NCBI GenBank assembly: GCA_964036315.1
Contig: OZ038496.1
Span: forward strand, 15,407,524-15,471,523
DNA length: 64,000 bases
Source of the DNA: Acanthosepion esculentum
Lineage: Eukaryota > Mollusca > Cephalopoda > Sepiida > Sepiidae
Direction of reading: 5' to 3'
Shown here: positions 21,631-33,054 of the stretch, piece by piece
Layout of the letters: each line of letters begins with the position of its first letter
Numbering within the stretch: position 1 is the first letter of the stretch
The notes under the pieces: model-generated
What the model was told of the DNA's origin: nothing
Seen by the model: only the letters and a program-made list of their open reading frames with translations
The model's database searches: none
Program-made: the position numbers and the translations under genes

Positions 21631-21789
21631 ACATACATAAATAAATAAATTAGTTAAAGACTTGGGATGTCTACTTACCCACTGTTTATAGTTATCAGAA
21701 TTAATAGTAGATTAAAAAAGCAATTCATTTCTTGAAAATGTTCTTAATATAATATTATTCAAAATTACTTTGAGATATCTGTCTATATT

Positions 21790-22250
21790 TTTGAGATGAG
21801 GTATTGTAATTATTTATACTATTTACATTGTTCGAACCATTGTCCTCATCTTCATCGCCATATTCATGATGTTTCAGCCATTGTACACTCTGGTCTTCTT
21901 CAGGATTTGTCTATATTTCTGAGATGGGATATTGTAATTATTTATACTATTCATGACATTTTGGGCGCTGTACACTCTGGCCTTCTTCAGGTGACTGGAA
22001 TTTTGAATGGAGTTAAAGAGTTGAGTTAAAGGTAAATTACTGATACTGAGACATCCAGAAGAGGCATGGCATGTAGAACTAGAACAATCTACCCTGGTAG
22101 ATGAAATAAAGGGTTCAGTTTGAAATCCAATCAACTGAAGAAAACCAGAACATACAATGGCCAAAACATTGTGAATATGGCAACAAAGATAAGGACAACA
22201 GTCTGAAGAATGTAAATAGTGTAAATTATTTTGAGATTTTATATACAATT
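21790..22250. mobile_element. inverted-repeat element with hammerhead-like arms, copy 1
   Basis: Left arm 21800-21905 is inverted relative to right arm 22125-22245. A second, deleted left-arm copy sits at 21905-21995. Each arm has CTGAAGA and, about 25 bases later, GAAAC or a decayed form (GAAAC at 21867 region minus; CAAAA in the second; AAAAC on the right), with GGCC-type stem bases between. The centre contains GAACTAGAACAATCTACCC and GATGAAATAAAGGGTT, shared with 34595-34700. No ORF. Confidence 0.6.
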
Positions 22251-22264
22251 CATTGATTGATTTG

Positions 22265-22560
22265 TATTCTATTAGTTATCACCACTTTGTGGCTTTAAAG
22301 CCGAAACATATTTTGGATTGTAAGACTATATAATTTTTTGCTAGTGAATATTACATCAACAATTTTTTGAGAATACAAGTCATACTATTTAACCCATAGT
22401 TGGGTTGGTTAGTTGGTTGGTTAGTTTTATTTAGTGCCAAAATCTAAATATTTTGTATGTAATTTTATTTTATTTTTGGAAATAATAATGGTTTAGTGAT
22501 ACAAGGTTTACTAATTAACCCATAGCTGGGGAAAGAAAAGGTTTTAACTAATTTATTTAT
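22265..22560 (-). mobile_element. SINE tails (TTTCGGCTTTAA type), two nested pieces
   Basis: Read on the minus strand, both pieces end in a body containing CCCAGCTATGGGTTAATTAG. The left piece carries the tail GCCGAAACATATTTTGGATTG on the plus strand. They match 8390-8560 inverted. Likely one SINE inserted in another of the same family. Confidence 0.55.
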
Positions 22561-22599
22561 TTATGTATGTATGAATATAGGGAAGGAAGTGTGGGTTTT

Positions 22600-22687
22600 A
22601 CCAAGGTTATTTGTGCATAAGTGAATATAACAAACCTAACTGGAATTGGAACTCAGCTCTTTGATTAACAATTCCAAGTCATTATCC
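22600..22687 (-). mobile_element. tRNA-like SINE head fused to the 5S-derived segment
   Basis: Minus strand: GGATAATGACTTGGAATTG then B-box-like GAGTTCCAATTCCAGTT (22638-22654) and a body start with TTATGCACAAATAACC. This equals the head of the common SINE at 8255. It starts directly at the 3-prime end of the 5S-like sequence without a gap. Confidence 0.55.
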
Positions 22688-22803
22688 AAACTTACAGCAC
22701 CTGGTATTCCCAAGCAGTCACCCAGGTACTGACCAGGCTCAACATTGCTTAACTCCTGTGATCATACAGGAACCAGTGTTTCAATGTAATTTGACCATAA
22801 GCA
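22688..22803 (-). pseudogene. 5S rRNA-derived sequence (SINE head or 5S pseudogene)
   Basis: On the minus strand nearly the whole length of a metazoan 5S rRNA can be followed: ATGGTCAAATTACATTGAAA, CACTGGTTCC, GATCACAGGAGTTAAGCAAT (box A region), GAGCCTGGTCAGTACCTGGG, TGACTGCTTGGGAATACC (box C region) and AGGTGCTGTAAGTTT. Numerous substitutions rule out a functional gene. It is joined to a tRNA-like SINE head at its 3-prime side, an arrangement known from chimeric 5S/tRNA SINEs such as vertebrate AmnSINE1. Confidence 0.75.
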
Positions 22804-22809
22804 AAAGAA

Positions 22810-22935
22810 AGAATAGATCTATGCATACCTTTCCCAGGGGTATTTGCGTGTAAGTGAATGTAACAAACTTGACTAGAACTAGAACTCGGCTCTCTAATTT
22901 CTCATTCTGAGCTGCTATCTTTTACACTACCCACA
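22810..22935 (-). mobile_element. tRNA-derived SINE head, truncated
   Basis: Minus strand: GGGTAGTGTAAAAGATAGC, GAGAAATTAGAGAGC, B-box-like GAGTTCTAGTTCTAG, ACACGCAAATACCCCTGGG. It breaks off in the body exactly where the 5S-like segment begins. Confidence 0.55.
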
Positions 22936-23194
22936 CATCCTTTTGTATACAAAATATGATAGGTTTACATGGTTAGATATTAACAAAAGCATAGACTGAC
23001 ATTACAAAGCAACAGATATAGCAATTGTTTGCAAGAAGATTCAACTACAGATGAAATGTATTGTTAGTCATTTTGCTATAAAAATATATTTTGGTAATTC
23101 TACTATAAATAGGTATTGTTGGTAATTTTTTATATAAATATGTATTTTTACTATAAAAATGTATTTTTATACTGTTATAGTGCCTTGCTTTTGT

Positions 23195-23265
23195 TTGGGG
23201 TTTCACTATTTGCCCATAGCTGGGAACCTAATAGGTGCTACCATCCTGGATCATGGTGGACTTTT
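23195..23265 (-). repeat. dispersed repeat E fragment
   Basis: CACTATTTGCCCATAGCTGGG plus GGTGCTACCATCCTGG, as at 18620-18680. Confidence 0.45.
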
Positions 23266-23269
23266 CTTT

Positions 23270-24130
23270 GAAAAAGAGTTTCTTTCCCTCAAGGCTAATT
23301 TGATTTATATTGTGTTATTTGTAATGGAAAGTAGGAAAGGGTTTGATTTTTGACAAAGTGCATGGATCTCGTTGTCTTTTCCTTATTTCACCAGTCTCGT
23401 TTTTGTCATAAAATTTCATATTTTTGGCAAACAATTCACTACAATTGTGTATTCCCAGGATAACAGGTTTTTATTTTGCAATAAACCTTTTATAACTTAT
23501 CACCCATGTCTTCTGTGTTACGTCCGCCACTACTGCTGTTACTCCACTTTTTCTTGCATACTTTTTAAAACAATAAACATTGCTGAGGGAGTGACTGTAG
23601 TACAAAATAATAGCAGTGTCAAGGGAAAAACCGTCCTTTTGACACACCATTTTATTGTGGCTGTGAAGGTTAAATTTTGCTAAAATATCTATGAAACTTA
23701 GTATTTACTTTGTAAAACTCAAGTGACATATCTGGGGTTTTTTTTACGCTTATGGGAAGGAAGTTTAATTTCAATTTTCCTTTATATAAAATGACGAACT
23801 TGATTATCCATCCTACCAGACCAAATTATTATTAGAGTCATACTGAGAAACACATTGAGCTGCTTGTACAATTATGTTTCTATGAAACAGCTGTTAGTTA
23901 TTTTCTGTTATTAGAAAGGTGACCCAATCACAGGATTTTAATTTACACCTTGGGTAATAAATGATCACTGTAAAGTATTCAGTCAGCTATCCTTTAAAAG
24001 AGCAGGTAGTGTATTTCAGATATTGGATGTTATTGACTCTTCTCAAAGGTAGAGACAATGTATCCCTGTTTTTTTTTGTATAGACTCTAAAAAGCTAAAA
24101 CACCAGCCAATATACATATGAATATATCTA
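23270..24130. other. no recognised feature
   Basis: Frames are short and show no family motif. Weak homology to repeats cannot be excluded by eye. Confidence 0.35.
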
Positions 24131-24132
24131 CC

Positions 24133-24222
24133 TCTATATGAAAGGTTGATATTTTTTCTAACAGAAGAGAGCCTATATGAAAGGTTGATATTTTTTCTAA
24201 CAGAAGAGAGCCTATATGAAGG
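24133..24222. repeat. tandem duplication, about 41-bp unit, two copies
   Basis: TATATGAAAGGTTGATATTT followed by TTTCTAACAGAAGAGAGCC occurs twice head to tail without mismatches, so it is recent. Confidence 0.85.
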
Positions 24223-24554
24223 TTTATTTAGGATTTCAAAGAAATAACTCTACATAATTAATTCCTGCTTAATTTAATATTAGCCAAATTCTGACTTTCA
24301 TCTTAAGAATTTCAATTATCTATTCAAGAAAGAAATTAGCCAACTTTTAAACAAAATTTATCATTAAATGGATATATACAATTTCACAAAACATACTTGT
24401 AATTTAAAAGATTATCTTATAAAACATGCAAATCTATACATACAGAGTTATATACAGAGATAGATATAACCAAATGAAAATAGATAGATATGAACAGACT
24501 GAGATACATGTATAGACTGTCTATATATCTAGCTCAGATATATAAACAGATCGA

Positions 24555-24613
24555 TATAGATAGATAGATAGATATCAATAAAATTAGATAGATAGATAGA
24601 TAGATAGATAGAT
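24555..24613. repeat. (GATA)n microsatellite, interrupted
   Basis: Two GATA runs separated by TATCAATAAAATTA. Confidence 0.9.
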
Positions 24614-24639
24614 ATGAACAGAGTGAGCTACATGTATAG

Positions 24640-24840
24640 GATGAATGGTAGACTTATAAATCCTTAAGATAGATTCTGGAAAGAAAAATTTTATAGCCTG
24701 ACATAGTGAACTGACTTTCCTAGCAGTAGACTTAGCAATTGATTCAATATAATCATTCCACTTTATGTCAGTGAAAAAGTGTAAGACCAAGAAGGTGCAG
24801 TGAGTTGATATTCTGGAGGTTAGCATTAGCCATACTGATA
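24640..24840 (-). mobile_element. CR1/Jockey-like LINE fragment, post-RT region
   Basis: Minus strand DIKWNDYIESIAKSTARKVS and FFPESILRIYKSTIHP match DLRWNKYIESVASSTARKVG and FSPESILQVYKSTIRP at 5090-5215. Confidence 0.7.
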
Positions 24841-24849
24841 TTTCTTGTT

Positions 24850-24998
24850 TGTTACACTCAAGCTGTGATTAAAATGGTATGGTCCTTAACACTTTCAGGA
24901 TAGAATATGGCTTTATTTGAATAAGGTAAAAATTCAGTTATACTGTTATGAGTTTGTTCTGATGATTCATTGGCCTTGTCTGAGTGTACATCTTTTTT

Positions 24999-25039
<41 letters not shown>

Positions 25040-25815
25040 GTTTATGGGTTAAGATGACATCATCAGTACTACAGCAGAAATATATAAATTACAAACAAAT
25101 CATATACAAGATACAAGATCATTAGCATAAACAAAATGATAAAAGACTTTCATATACATTTCAGAGAAGTCTTTGTATACTTTAAAGTATATATACATAT
25201 ACAAAGATAAAAATTTTAGCATATCTGGTAGGAGCCACATGGTCTGTTAGAGTGCTGTTCCCAGACAGCTGGTTCATTTGGCTGTTGAAGGTGAAGAGAG
25301 AAAAAATTTTGATTTCTGTTTCAATTGGCGGCAAAATGCCTGTTCTGGTGCATGATGGGAGTTTTCATATTTATTTAACTATTTTTTTATAATCTCACTT
25401 TTCTTTCTTTGTTGTTAATTATCATTCTTATCTATATTTTAAAGTAATTTTATTACTTCACTTTTAATTTTTCTTTTATTATTAATTATTATTTTGGTTT
25501 CATACTCCTACATAGTTTTGTACTAAGGGTTAGAGGTTATTTAGTAATTTATTTATTGCTAGCACTACAATACAAGCAATCAATAAAAAAATTAATTTAA
25601 TAAAAAATTTGCTCATTTATAAAAATCACAGGAGATTAGAAATAAATACTAGAATAGTTATTCTTTTAAACTTCATATTCCATTAATAAAGATGAAGTTC
25701 CATTTAGACAGCTTCTTTCCAAGTAACCTTGGGTGTCCTTTGGGTTTTGTATTGGGTGAACTAAAAAAAAGATCCTGTTAAAGTTAGTTTATGTTTAACT
25801 ACTGTATAGATTTTA
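24850..25815. other. AT-rich stretch with one (TA)n tract
   Basis: A (TA)n run occupies about 25003-25034. No coding or mobile-element signature was recognised elsewhere. Confidence 0.4.
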
Positions 25816-25819
25816 TGTA

Positions 25820-26735
25820 ACAGCAAAATTGTCCAAATCGTGTAATAGCATAATTGTCCATCCCATAAAATATTTAATGTCTAAAAACCACTAAACTAAT
25901 TCAGTTTCTTTTTCGAGGTTTTCAGATAAGTTATTTAGCCATCTTGATACCATTTGTCATAAGAATCACTAAAAACCCTTTGAGCCATTCAGTTAAAGAG
26001 AGAACAGGTTAAAATTGTTTTGTGTCAGCTCCACTGTCTTCCCAACAGAGCAATGGTGAGAGGTAAAAGATCATTCAGGCCTTCAGCAATCTACCAATAT
26101 TCAACTCAGGCTTCCATCTTCAAAGTTCAGTCAAGAACAATCAAGAGAACGGTGAATAAATTTAAAAAAAGAGAGAACAGTAGAGAGGAAAACTGGATCA
26201 AGAGGTCACAACAGGAAGATGGATCATCATTTTAACTTAGAACTAGAGATCAATTCAAAACTCAATCCATAAGACGTTTGGCATGTGAAAGAGGGGTTTC
26301 TGTTATGACAGTCCAAAGATCAGTGAAAAAAGACTTGAAAATAAAATTGTACGTGAAACCTGTGAGGTGCCTTGTTATTCCAGGAGAGAAAGTTAGAAGT
26401 TTAGGGAGGGTAAAGATCATTTTGAATAAGTTGGAAAATAATCCTGAAATAATATATTTATTTATTTCAATACTTCATGAGCTTCTGATCTTTAGCTATG
26501 ATTAATTAATGATGAACATGTCATTTTTGTTCATCATTGATTTCATCACGATTCTTATGTTAAGTTTGGAGAGTAATTATACATTCTTATTGCTCAAAGT
26601 ATAGTCCAACAGTGTTATAAAAATCTGGGAGAATTCCATTAAGATATCTTTGATCTTTTCTAAGATACAATGGTTCAAAGCTTAATCTAACAAATGGACA
26701 ATTTTGTTTTTAAAAGATTTGGACAATTTTGCTGT
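25820..26735 (+). mobile_element. Tc1-like DNA transposon with TIRs
   Basis: TIRs of about 50 bp start ACAGCAAAATTGTCCAAATC at the left and, inverted, at the right end (26716-26735). TA flanks both ends (25818-25819 and 26736-26737). Each TIR contains a second AATTGTCCA box about 29 bp inside the first, which suggests two transposase-binding sites per end. At 916 bp it is shorter than an autonomous Tc1-like element. Confidence 0.8.
26020..26470 (+). pseudogene. Tc1-like transposase N-terminal part
   Basis: RTIKRTVNKFKKRENSREE resembles the first helix-turn-helix of Tc1-type transposases. A second frame gives SIRRLACERGVSVMTVQRSV, the second DNA-binding helix-turn-helix, then KKDLKIKLYVKPVRCLV and KVRSLGRVKIILNKL. 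A stop separates the two and the DDE domain is mostly deleted after NNPE. It cannot catalyse transposition. Confidence 0.65.
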
Positions 26736-26739
26736 TACA

Positions 26740-28040
26740 CTTAGTATATTTTCTTTTCTTTTGCATAATACAAGACATTCTAAACAAAATTTAAAGGCAA
26801 AAAGGGAATTCGTATTATACACAATTCCACATTTTCAGAATCTTTACTCAGCTTACAAAACCATATTATTTGAAACAGCAAAATTGCAAATACACTCAAT
26901 TAGCACAACAGATAATAGAACACAAAGTAGACAGGTATTGATAACAATTGTTTACAAAAAGTATTTGATATGTTAGCAGTATTTGTTTCTCTCTTCATTC
27001 TTAATGAAAGACAATATTTTTTATTTTCATCGTTTATTAATATAAAGAAATATAATGAAGTCATATCAAACAGAAAAGTCTGATAGATTAATTAACACCT
27101 TAAAAGGTATTACTGAATACATCTATTTAATACCTTTTCCTCTAAATTCAAAAATAAATTTTGAAACAGTAATTAAGAGAAGAAACATATAATGGCTAAA
27201 CATCTGGTTCATTTCTATTCTTTAATACCAGTAAAAAAATATTTTAGTGAAATATATGTATGACATTCACGTTTTAATGTTTATGGTACAACTTTTCAAA
27301 ATAAATTTACATAAACATAGCTGTACTGCAGTGTCATATTATATTCACTCAAGGATGTAATTCATTCCCTGTTTTTAGCTTCTGAAACACAGGGTTGTAT
27401 TATACCCAATTTGTGTTATTCACAAGAACATATGGTAAGCTGGGCAAGATATAAATCACATGCTTGTGGGTCAACGATAGAAATGAACACCAAGACAATC
27501 AATCATCAAATGACAAAAAATGGTTTCTGAGTTGGGGGATCCATGCATCCTTCTTGTTAATAAATGAATCCTTTGGAAAGAAATATTTAACATTTTTTAA
27601 CCAATGGGTTGTGTTCTCACTAACAATAAAAAAAACATGCTTTGTGATCCCTTTGAAGAGTATTTAAGCAAAGTCATCAGACCAGACAAATCATGAAGGA
27701 GTAGAGTATGGTAATAGATGGTAGCAGTGCATCTTATTTGTTATCTTTATTTCTTGTGTATTCAGTGTATTGTATTGAACAGTTATCCGGCCCTTGCTCA
27801 TCATTCTTTCAGTTTTCTGGCCCTCCGTGAAAAAAGTTTGGTGACCCCCTGCTCTATAGTAAAACACTTTAAATCTACATTTGGCTAAAATATTACTAAA
27901 TAAGAAGCATTTTAATTTAGATATCATTGTACTTAAAAAATAATGTTTCTGTTTTAATATTCTTTGAAGCCAAATTTTTTTATCTAATCATCATCATCAT
28001 CATCATTATCATCATCATCAGTCCCTTGACTGCTTCAATC
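26740..28040. other. unannotated AT-rich stretch ending in (ATC)n
   Basis: Only an (ATC)n microsatellite at 27988-28020 stands out. Frames lack family motifs. Confidence 0.4.
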
Positions 28041-28049
28041 ATTGTGGTG

Positions 28050-28515
28050 GGAGGACCTAAGGGCAGAAGAAACAGACAACCTCCTCCAGGATAATCTGTT
28101 GGCAGTGGCTCTCAGGAGATCTGGCACTTTTACAAGATTCAGATCTGGCACTAATATGGTGTACTGTTGTCATATTTGGGCAGGAGCTGCCCAATCCTCA
28201 CTTTCCAGTTTTGATAGAGTCCAAAAGCATCTCTGTATCCTTGTGGGTGGCAAGTTATTTTCCACCCTGCAACCCCTCACTCACGGACAAGATGTTGCAA
28301 GCCTCTCACTGTTCTATCGCGACTCCTGTGGAAAGTGCCCAGATGAACTACATTCCTTAGTTCCACCAGTTCTAACTTTTATGACTATTCTTTAGCAAGA
28401 CTAACTCAAAAATTTACAACCAAAACTTGTCTTGTTAAGACCCTATTTTTTAAGAAGGATGTTTCACTCAGACATCTTCTTTTCAAGAACTGCAACTTTA
28501 TGGAAAAGACACACA
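28050..28515 (+). mobile_element. CR1/Jockey-like LINE C-terminal fragment (second subfamily)
   Basis: VYCCHIWAGAAQSSLSSFDR, FSTLQPLTHGQDVASLSLFY and CPDELHSLVPP are the post-RT region. FHSDIFFSRTATLWKR is the C-terminal block. This subfamily (CCHIWAGAAQ, DELHSLVPP) differs from that at 3556-5851 and recurs at 32590-34000 and 36850-37376. It is cut off by repeat E. Confidence 0.7.
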
Positions 28516-28516
28516 C

Positions 28517-28690
28517 TTCTATGTCCTGGGTATGATGATAAACTACATCCGGCAACAAGGCCTCTGATCAGAAGCTTTTGGAAAGCATGGAACCACCTTT
28601 TAATTGCTGTTGTTCCCAGGTCCAGCCTGAACTGTGGCGGTAGCACTTGTTAGTTTCCCAGCTATGGGCAAATAGTTTACACCCACCCTG
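28517..28690 (+). repeat. dispersed repeat E, copy 2, inserted in the LINE
   Basis: Begins TATGTCCTGGGTATGATGAT inside the LINE C-terminus and ends CCAGCTATGGGCAAATAGT. Inverted match to 18610-18795. Confidence 0.55.
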
Positions 28691-28714
28691 GGATCAAAAC
28701 ACTATGAAAGTATA

Positions 28715-30345
28715 AAAATACATTTATATAATGAAAATACCAGTAATACATTTTCATAATAAAACAATTACTAGTAACATAGTAACATATTTTTGCAAAA
28801 AAAAAATTTTTACTAGCAATACATTTTTGGAAAAATATATATTACCAGCAATACGTTTTTGAAAAAAAAAAGTATTACCAGTAACATATTTTTGAAAAAA
28901 AATAAAAATATTGCCAGCAATATATTTTTGAAAAAAAAATTTTATCTGCAATATATCTTTGAAAAAAAAAAAAATTACCATCAATATATTTTTGAAAAAA
29001 AATATTACCTGCAATATATTTAAAAAAAAAATTACCTGCAACATATTTTTTAAAAAAATTACTTCCAATATATTTTTGAAAAAAAATATTACCTGCAATA
29101 TATTTTTGAAAAAAAAATTACCTGCAATATATTTTTGAAAAAAATATTACCTGCAATATATCTTTGAAAAAAAATATTACCTGCAATATATTTTTGAAAA
29201 AAAATATTACCTGCAATATATTTTTGAAAAAAATATTACCTGCAATATATTTTTGAAAAAAAAATTACCTGCAATATATTTAAAAAAAAAAATTACTTCC
29301 CATATATTTTTGAAAAAAATATTACCTGCAATATATTTTTGAAAAAAAATTACCTGCAATATATTTTTAAAAAAAAAAGATTAACTGCAATATATTTTTG
29401 AAAAAAAATTTTATCTGCAATATATTTTTGAAACAATTTTTATCTGCAATATATTTAAAAAAAAAAAAAATTACCTGCAATATATTTTTGAAAAAAAATA
29501 TTACCTGCAATATATTTTTGAAATAAAATATTACCCGCAATATATTTTTGAAAAAAATATTACCTGCAATATATTTTTGAAAAAAAAATTACCTGCAATA
29601 TATTTAAAAAAAAAAATTACTTCCCATATATTTTTGAAAAAAAATATTACCTGCAATATATTTTTGAAAAAAAATTACCTGCAATATATTTAAAAAAAAA
29701 AAATATTACCTGCAATATATTTTTGAAAAAAAATATTACCTGCAATATATTTTTGAAAAAAAATATTACCTGCAATATATTTTTGAAAAAAATATTACCT
29801 GCAATATATTTTTGAAAAAAAAATTACCTGCAATATATTTTTAAAAAAAAATTACTTCCCATATATTTTTGAAAAAAAATATTACCTGCAATATATTTTT
29901 GAAAAAAAATTACCTGCAATATATTTAAAAAAAAAAAAAGATTAACTGCAATATATTTTTGAAAAAAAATTTTATCTGCAATATATTTTTGAAACAATTT
30001 TTATCTGCAATATATTTAAAAAAAAAAAATATTACCTGCAATATATTTTTGAAAAAAAATATTACCTGCAATATATTTTTGAAAAAAAATATTACCTGCT
30101 ATATATTTTTGAAAAAAATATTAACTGCAATATATTTTTGTAAAAGAATTTTACCTGCAATATATTTTTGAAGAAAAAATTTTACCTGCAATATATTTTT
30201 GAAAAAAAAAATTTTACCTGCAATATATTTTTGGAAAAACAAAAAATTTTTCCTGCAATATATTTTTGAAAAACAAAAAAAATACCAGTAATACATTTTT
30301 TGAAAAATAGAAAAATGTTACAAGCAATACATTTTATGAAAAAAA
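28715..30345. repeat. 30-bp A-tract satellite, about 50 units
   Basis: The unit ATATATTTTTGAAAAAAAAT plus ATTACCTGCA repeats for about 1.6 kb with A-run length variation. Variant units (ATTACTTCCCATATA; GATTAACTGCAATATA then TTTTATCTGC) recur about 557 bp apart (for example 29379 and 29939), a higher-order duplication. Peripheral units are more diverged. Frames over it are repeat artefacts. Confidence 0.95.
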
Positions 30346-30419
30346 ATTACTAATGCTCTCAAGGAAATTAAATTTCAGCATTAAATGACCCATAAGATGT
30401 TGATATGCCACTAAACAAA

Positions 30420-30600
30420 TAAACAAAAACCCACTTCTCCAAACACTACAGTCTTAATCTCTTCAAATCTAGGATTAAGCATTATCTATTCTCATAATCT
30501 TCTCTTCGTACTTCCCCTATTACATACATATCAGACATCTCATTCAGTAACACTCTACCTTGAGTTGTTCTTGGGCTTTATATAGACTGAAAAAATAAAA
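30420..30600 (+). mobile_element. CR1/Jockey-like LINE 3-prime end
   Basis: HFSKHYSLNLFKSRIKHYLF is the extreme C-terminus, followed by the CTACCTTGAGTTGTTCTTGG tail also found at 1265 and 47486 and an A-rich end at 30588. Confidence 0.6.
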
Positions 30601-32070
30601 AACAACAACAGATTGAAGTAAATGTTTTACTTCAGCCATTTTGAATTTGTCTAACTTCAAAACATTTTTTCCTTTCTTTCTGCTTATGATGGAGTCAGAT
30701 TTTACAGTTAATAAAATAAGAGTCACAGCTGGATATTCTAAGATTGAAAACATTTGCCATTTCCTGCGTGTTCTGTTAGTCAACTTATGAAAGAATAAAG
30801 ATGGTGACATTGCTCTGAAATTGGTACCAATAATCTCCGCTTGACAATGAGTAGCCCAACAGTTTTCAAGTATCAAGGTCAGGAGCATTTATGGCAGAGG
30901 AGGTGGGGGTATGGGGCGACTCTGACATTCCTCCTGTAAGAAAAGTGAAAAAGGCAATTAAGTCAGTGGATTATTAAATTGCCTGTAAGCAAACCTCTTT
31001 CAATCAAAGAACTATCCAATTTTATAGTACTTGTGTATTTGGGCAGCAATTCTCTTTGATACATGTTTAATTAAAGATAACTTCCTTTGCCATTAATACT
31101 CTCAGGGATACAGTACTGTGTGTTCTTATATTCAGATTCAGTCAAGATGTCTTTTAGTAATGGAGGTAAAATAATATAAAATGTTCAACATTTAATGGAG
31201 GTAAATAATATCAAGTCACATCGGGTTTATCCAGATAATGGGTGCACTATGGAAGAATTGAATATTCTCCCCTTTTATTTCCCCAATTATTGGTACTATT
31301 ATATCTCTGATATAACACCTTATTTCACAGATGGAATTGAATAACAGAAAGAAAAAGAATGATAAATATGCTTTGTTCTCAAAGAGTTTTATGCTGCTAA
31401 ATTATATACAAAATTATTTATAAATAAATGACAATACAAAATTATATATATGTGTCCCACACAGAGAAAATATAACATATATACAACAAGCAGAGTGAAA
31501 GGGGAATGAAAAGATAGTGTCTTACACATAATATGGAGATTCTTCTGTGTTTCTGGAGAAGCCATATTTAGGATTCGAGATTTGAGCAGACCAGATTCAT
31601 CTGCTTTTTTGCTAGCAGGGACATATTCTGCAAATGGGAAACAGTGAGTCCCAGGTTTTTTTCCCCAATTGAGGACTGCAAGCTGGAGATATTTTCTATA
31701 TCTGGTGAAGATATATTTCCATAGGAAAACGGTGCCATAGGCTTGTAAGCTAGTTACCCCAGCCAGAAGTTTGGGTGAGGCAACTGCTCAGTTTGACACC
31801 TGTAAACTGACTGACTGACTGTGATCACCATAAAGTGATGTCACTAAGTGGCCATCATGTAACCCACATGACCATCTCTACTAAAGGGAGATAATTGCTT
31901 TTGTATCCCTAGACTAGTATATTGTTGTTTTTGATTTTGCTATTTAAATGTTAAATAACTTTTTGCCAGAGGTGATTTATCATAAAACTAAATTTTTCTT
32001 TAATTTTGTTGTGTTATTTTACTTGTTGGCTGACATGTCATGCTACTTAATAGTTGCTTATTTAGGTAAC
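30600..32070. other. no recognised coding or mobile feature
   Basis: Contains small tandem duplications (TAATGGAGGTAAA-TAAT at 31160 and 31195) and (ACTG)n near 31806. Nothing else identifiable. Confidence 0.35.
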
Positions 32071-32545
32071 AATCCCACTCGAAACAAAAATTTTGTTATA
32101 AACAAAGAAAACAGTACAGAACTGTTACGTGATATCAGTGAAAGCAGTCACCTCAAATATAAAGAAGTGACTTGAAGCAACAGAAATGTGGTTCTAATGC
32201 TGAGGATATCATGAACCGAACATGTGAGCAACGATAAGGTTTTAGAGAAAATGGAAACAAAAAAGAAACTTATACTTGACATCAGGAAGAGACAGCTGAA
32301 ATTACTAGGGCACATAATGAGGAAAGAGGGCTTGGAAAATCTGATACTCACAGAGTAGATTAAAGGCAAGAGAGACAGAAAAAAACAGTATATAACATAC
32401 TTAGTGGACTTGAGTAAATGGATGATGGAACAGAGTTTAGGAGAAATAATAAAAAGACAAAATTTATTAAGAGCTACAAAGGACAGGAAATTGTGGAGAG
32501 TCATGATCGCCTACATTCTGAAGGGACTCAGCACATAAAAATAAA
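32070..32545 (+). mobile_element. RTE-like LINE C-terminal end
   Basis: KKLILDIRKRQLKLLGHIMR, KEGLENLILTE and LLRATKDRKLWRVMIAYILK form the C-terminal domain seen in RTE-type endonuclease-reverse transcriptases. Upstream codons are frameshifted. The A-rich end is at 32537. Other copies end in (GAA)n. Confidence 0.65.
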
Positions 32546-32589
32546 GTACTTCTGTTAATATTTTTTATTATGTTTTTATTTTTACTTTT

Positions 32590-32985
32590 TTTTACAATGA
32601 TGTACGAGGCCCGGGAGACACTCAAGGTAGAGGATTACAAAGTAAGAGGCACAGTTTATGTGGATATGTGGGGAAGATAACAGTTAATCCTAGACTTGAA
32701 AATGTTAAAATTGTAGTGATTGGGGAATCATCCACTTGGGAGTTGGTTCCATAAAGCAGCATTTCGTGGAAAGAAACTGCTTGAGTGGAATTTATATTTC
32801 ACCAATGGAATATGAAGGGAATGAGTGTGGTTCTCTACAATGTGCGGAACATGGCAGGTCGTAGACATGAATGTTAGAACTGGTGAAATTAAGGAATGTT
32901 GTTTGTCTGAACACTTTCCATGGAAACAGCAATAGAGCAGTGAGAAGCTTGCAATGTTTCGTCTGTGAGAAAGGGGGCATTTTCA
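32590..32985 (-). mobile_element. CR1/Jockey-like LINE C-terminus and tail
   Basis: Minus strand NAALWNQLPSG then FPNHYNFNIFKSRINCYLPH, preceded by CSDKQHSLISPVLTF. Stop after PSG. Confidence 0.65.
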
Positions 32986-33054
32986 TAATTTTTTAAAATT
33001 ATCGTTCAATCAAGGCCAAAGGTCCATTTATGGTAGATGGTTACTGAATGATGT

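Noticed and set aside
22688..22803. Functional 5S rRNA gene
   Set aside because: Too many substitutions in stems and control boxes and no T-run terminator at its 3-prime end; it continues into a SINE head.
28754..30296. Phe/Lys/Ile-rich open frames across the 30-bp array
   Set aside because: They follow the repeat period (30 bp is a multiple of three) and show no domain or start context.
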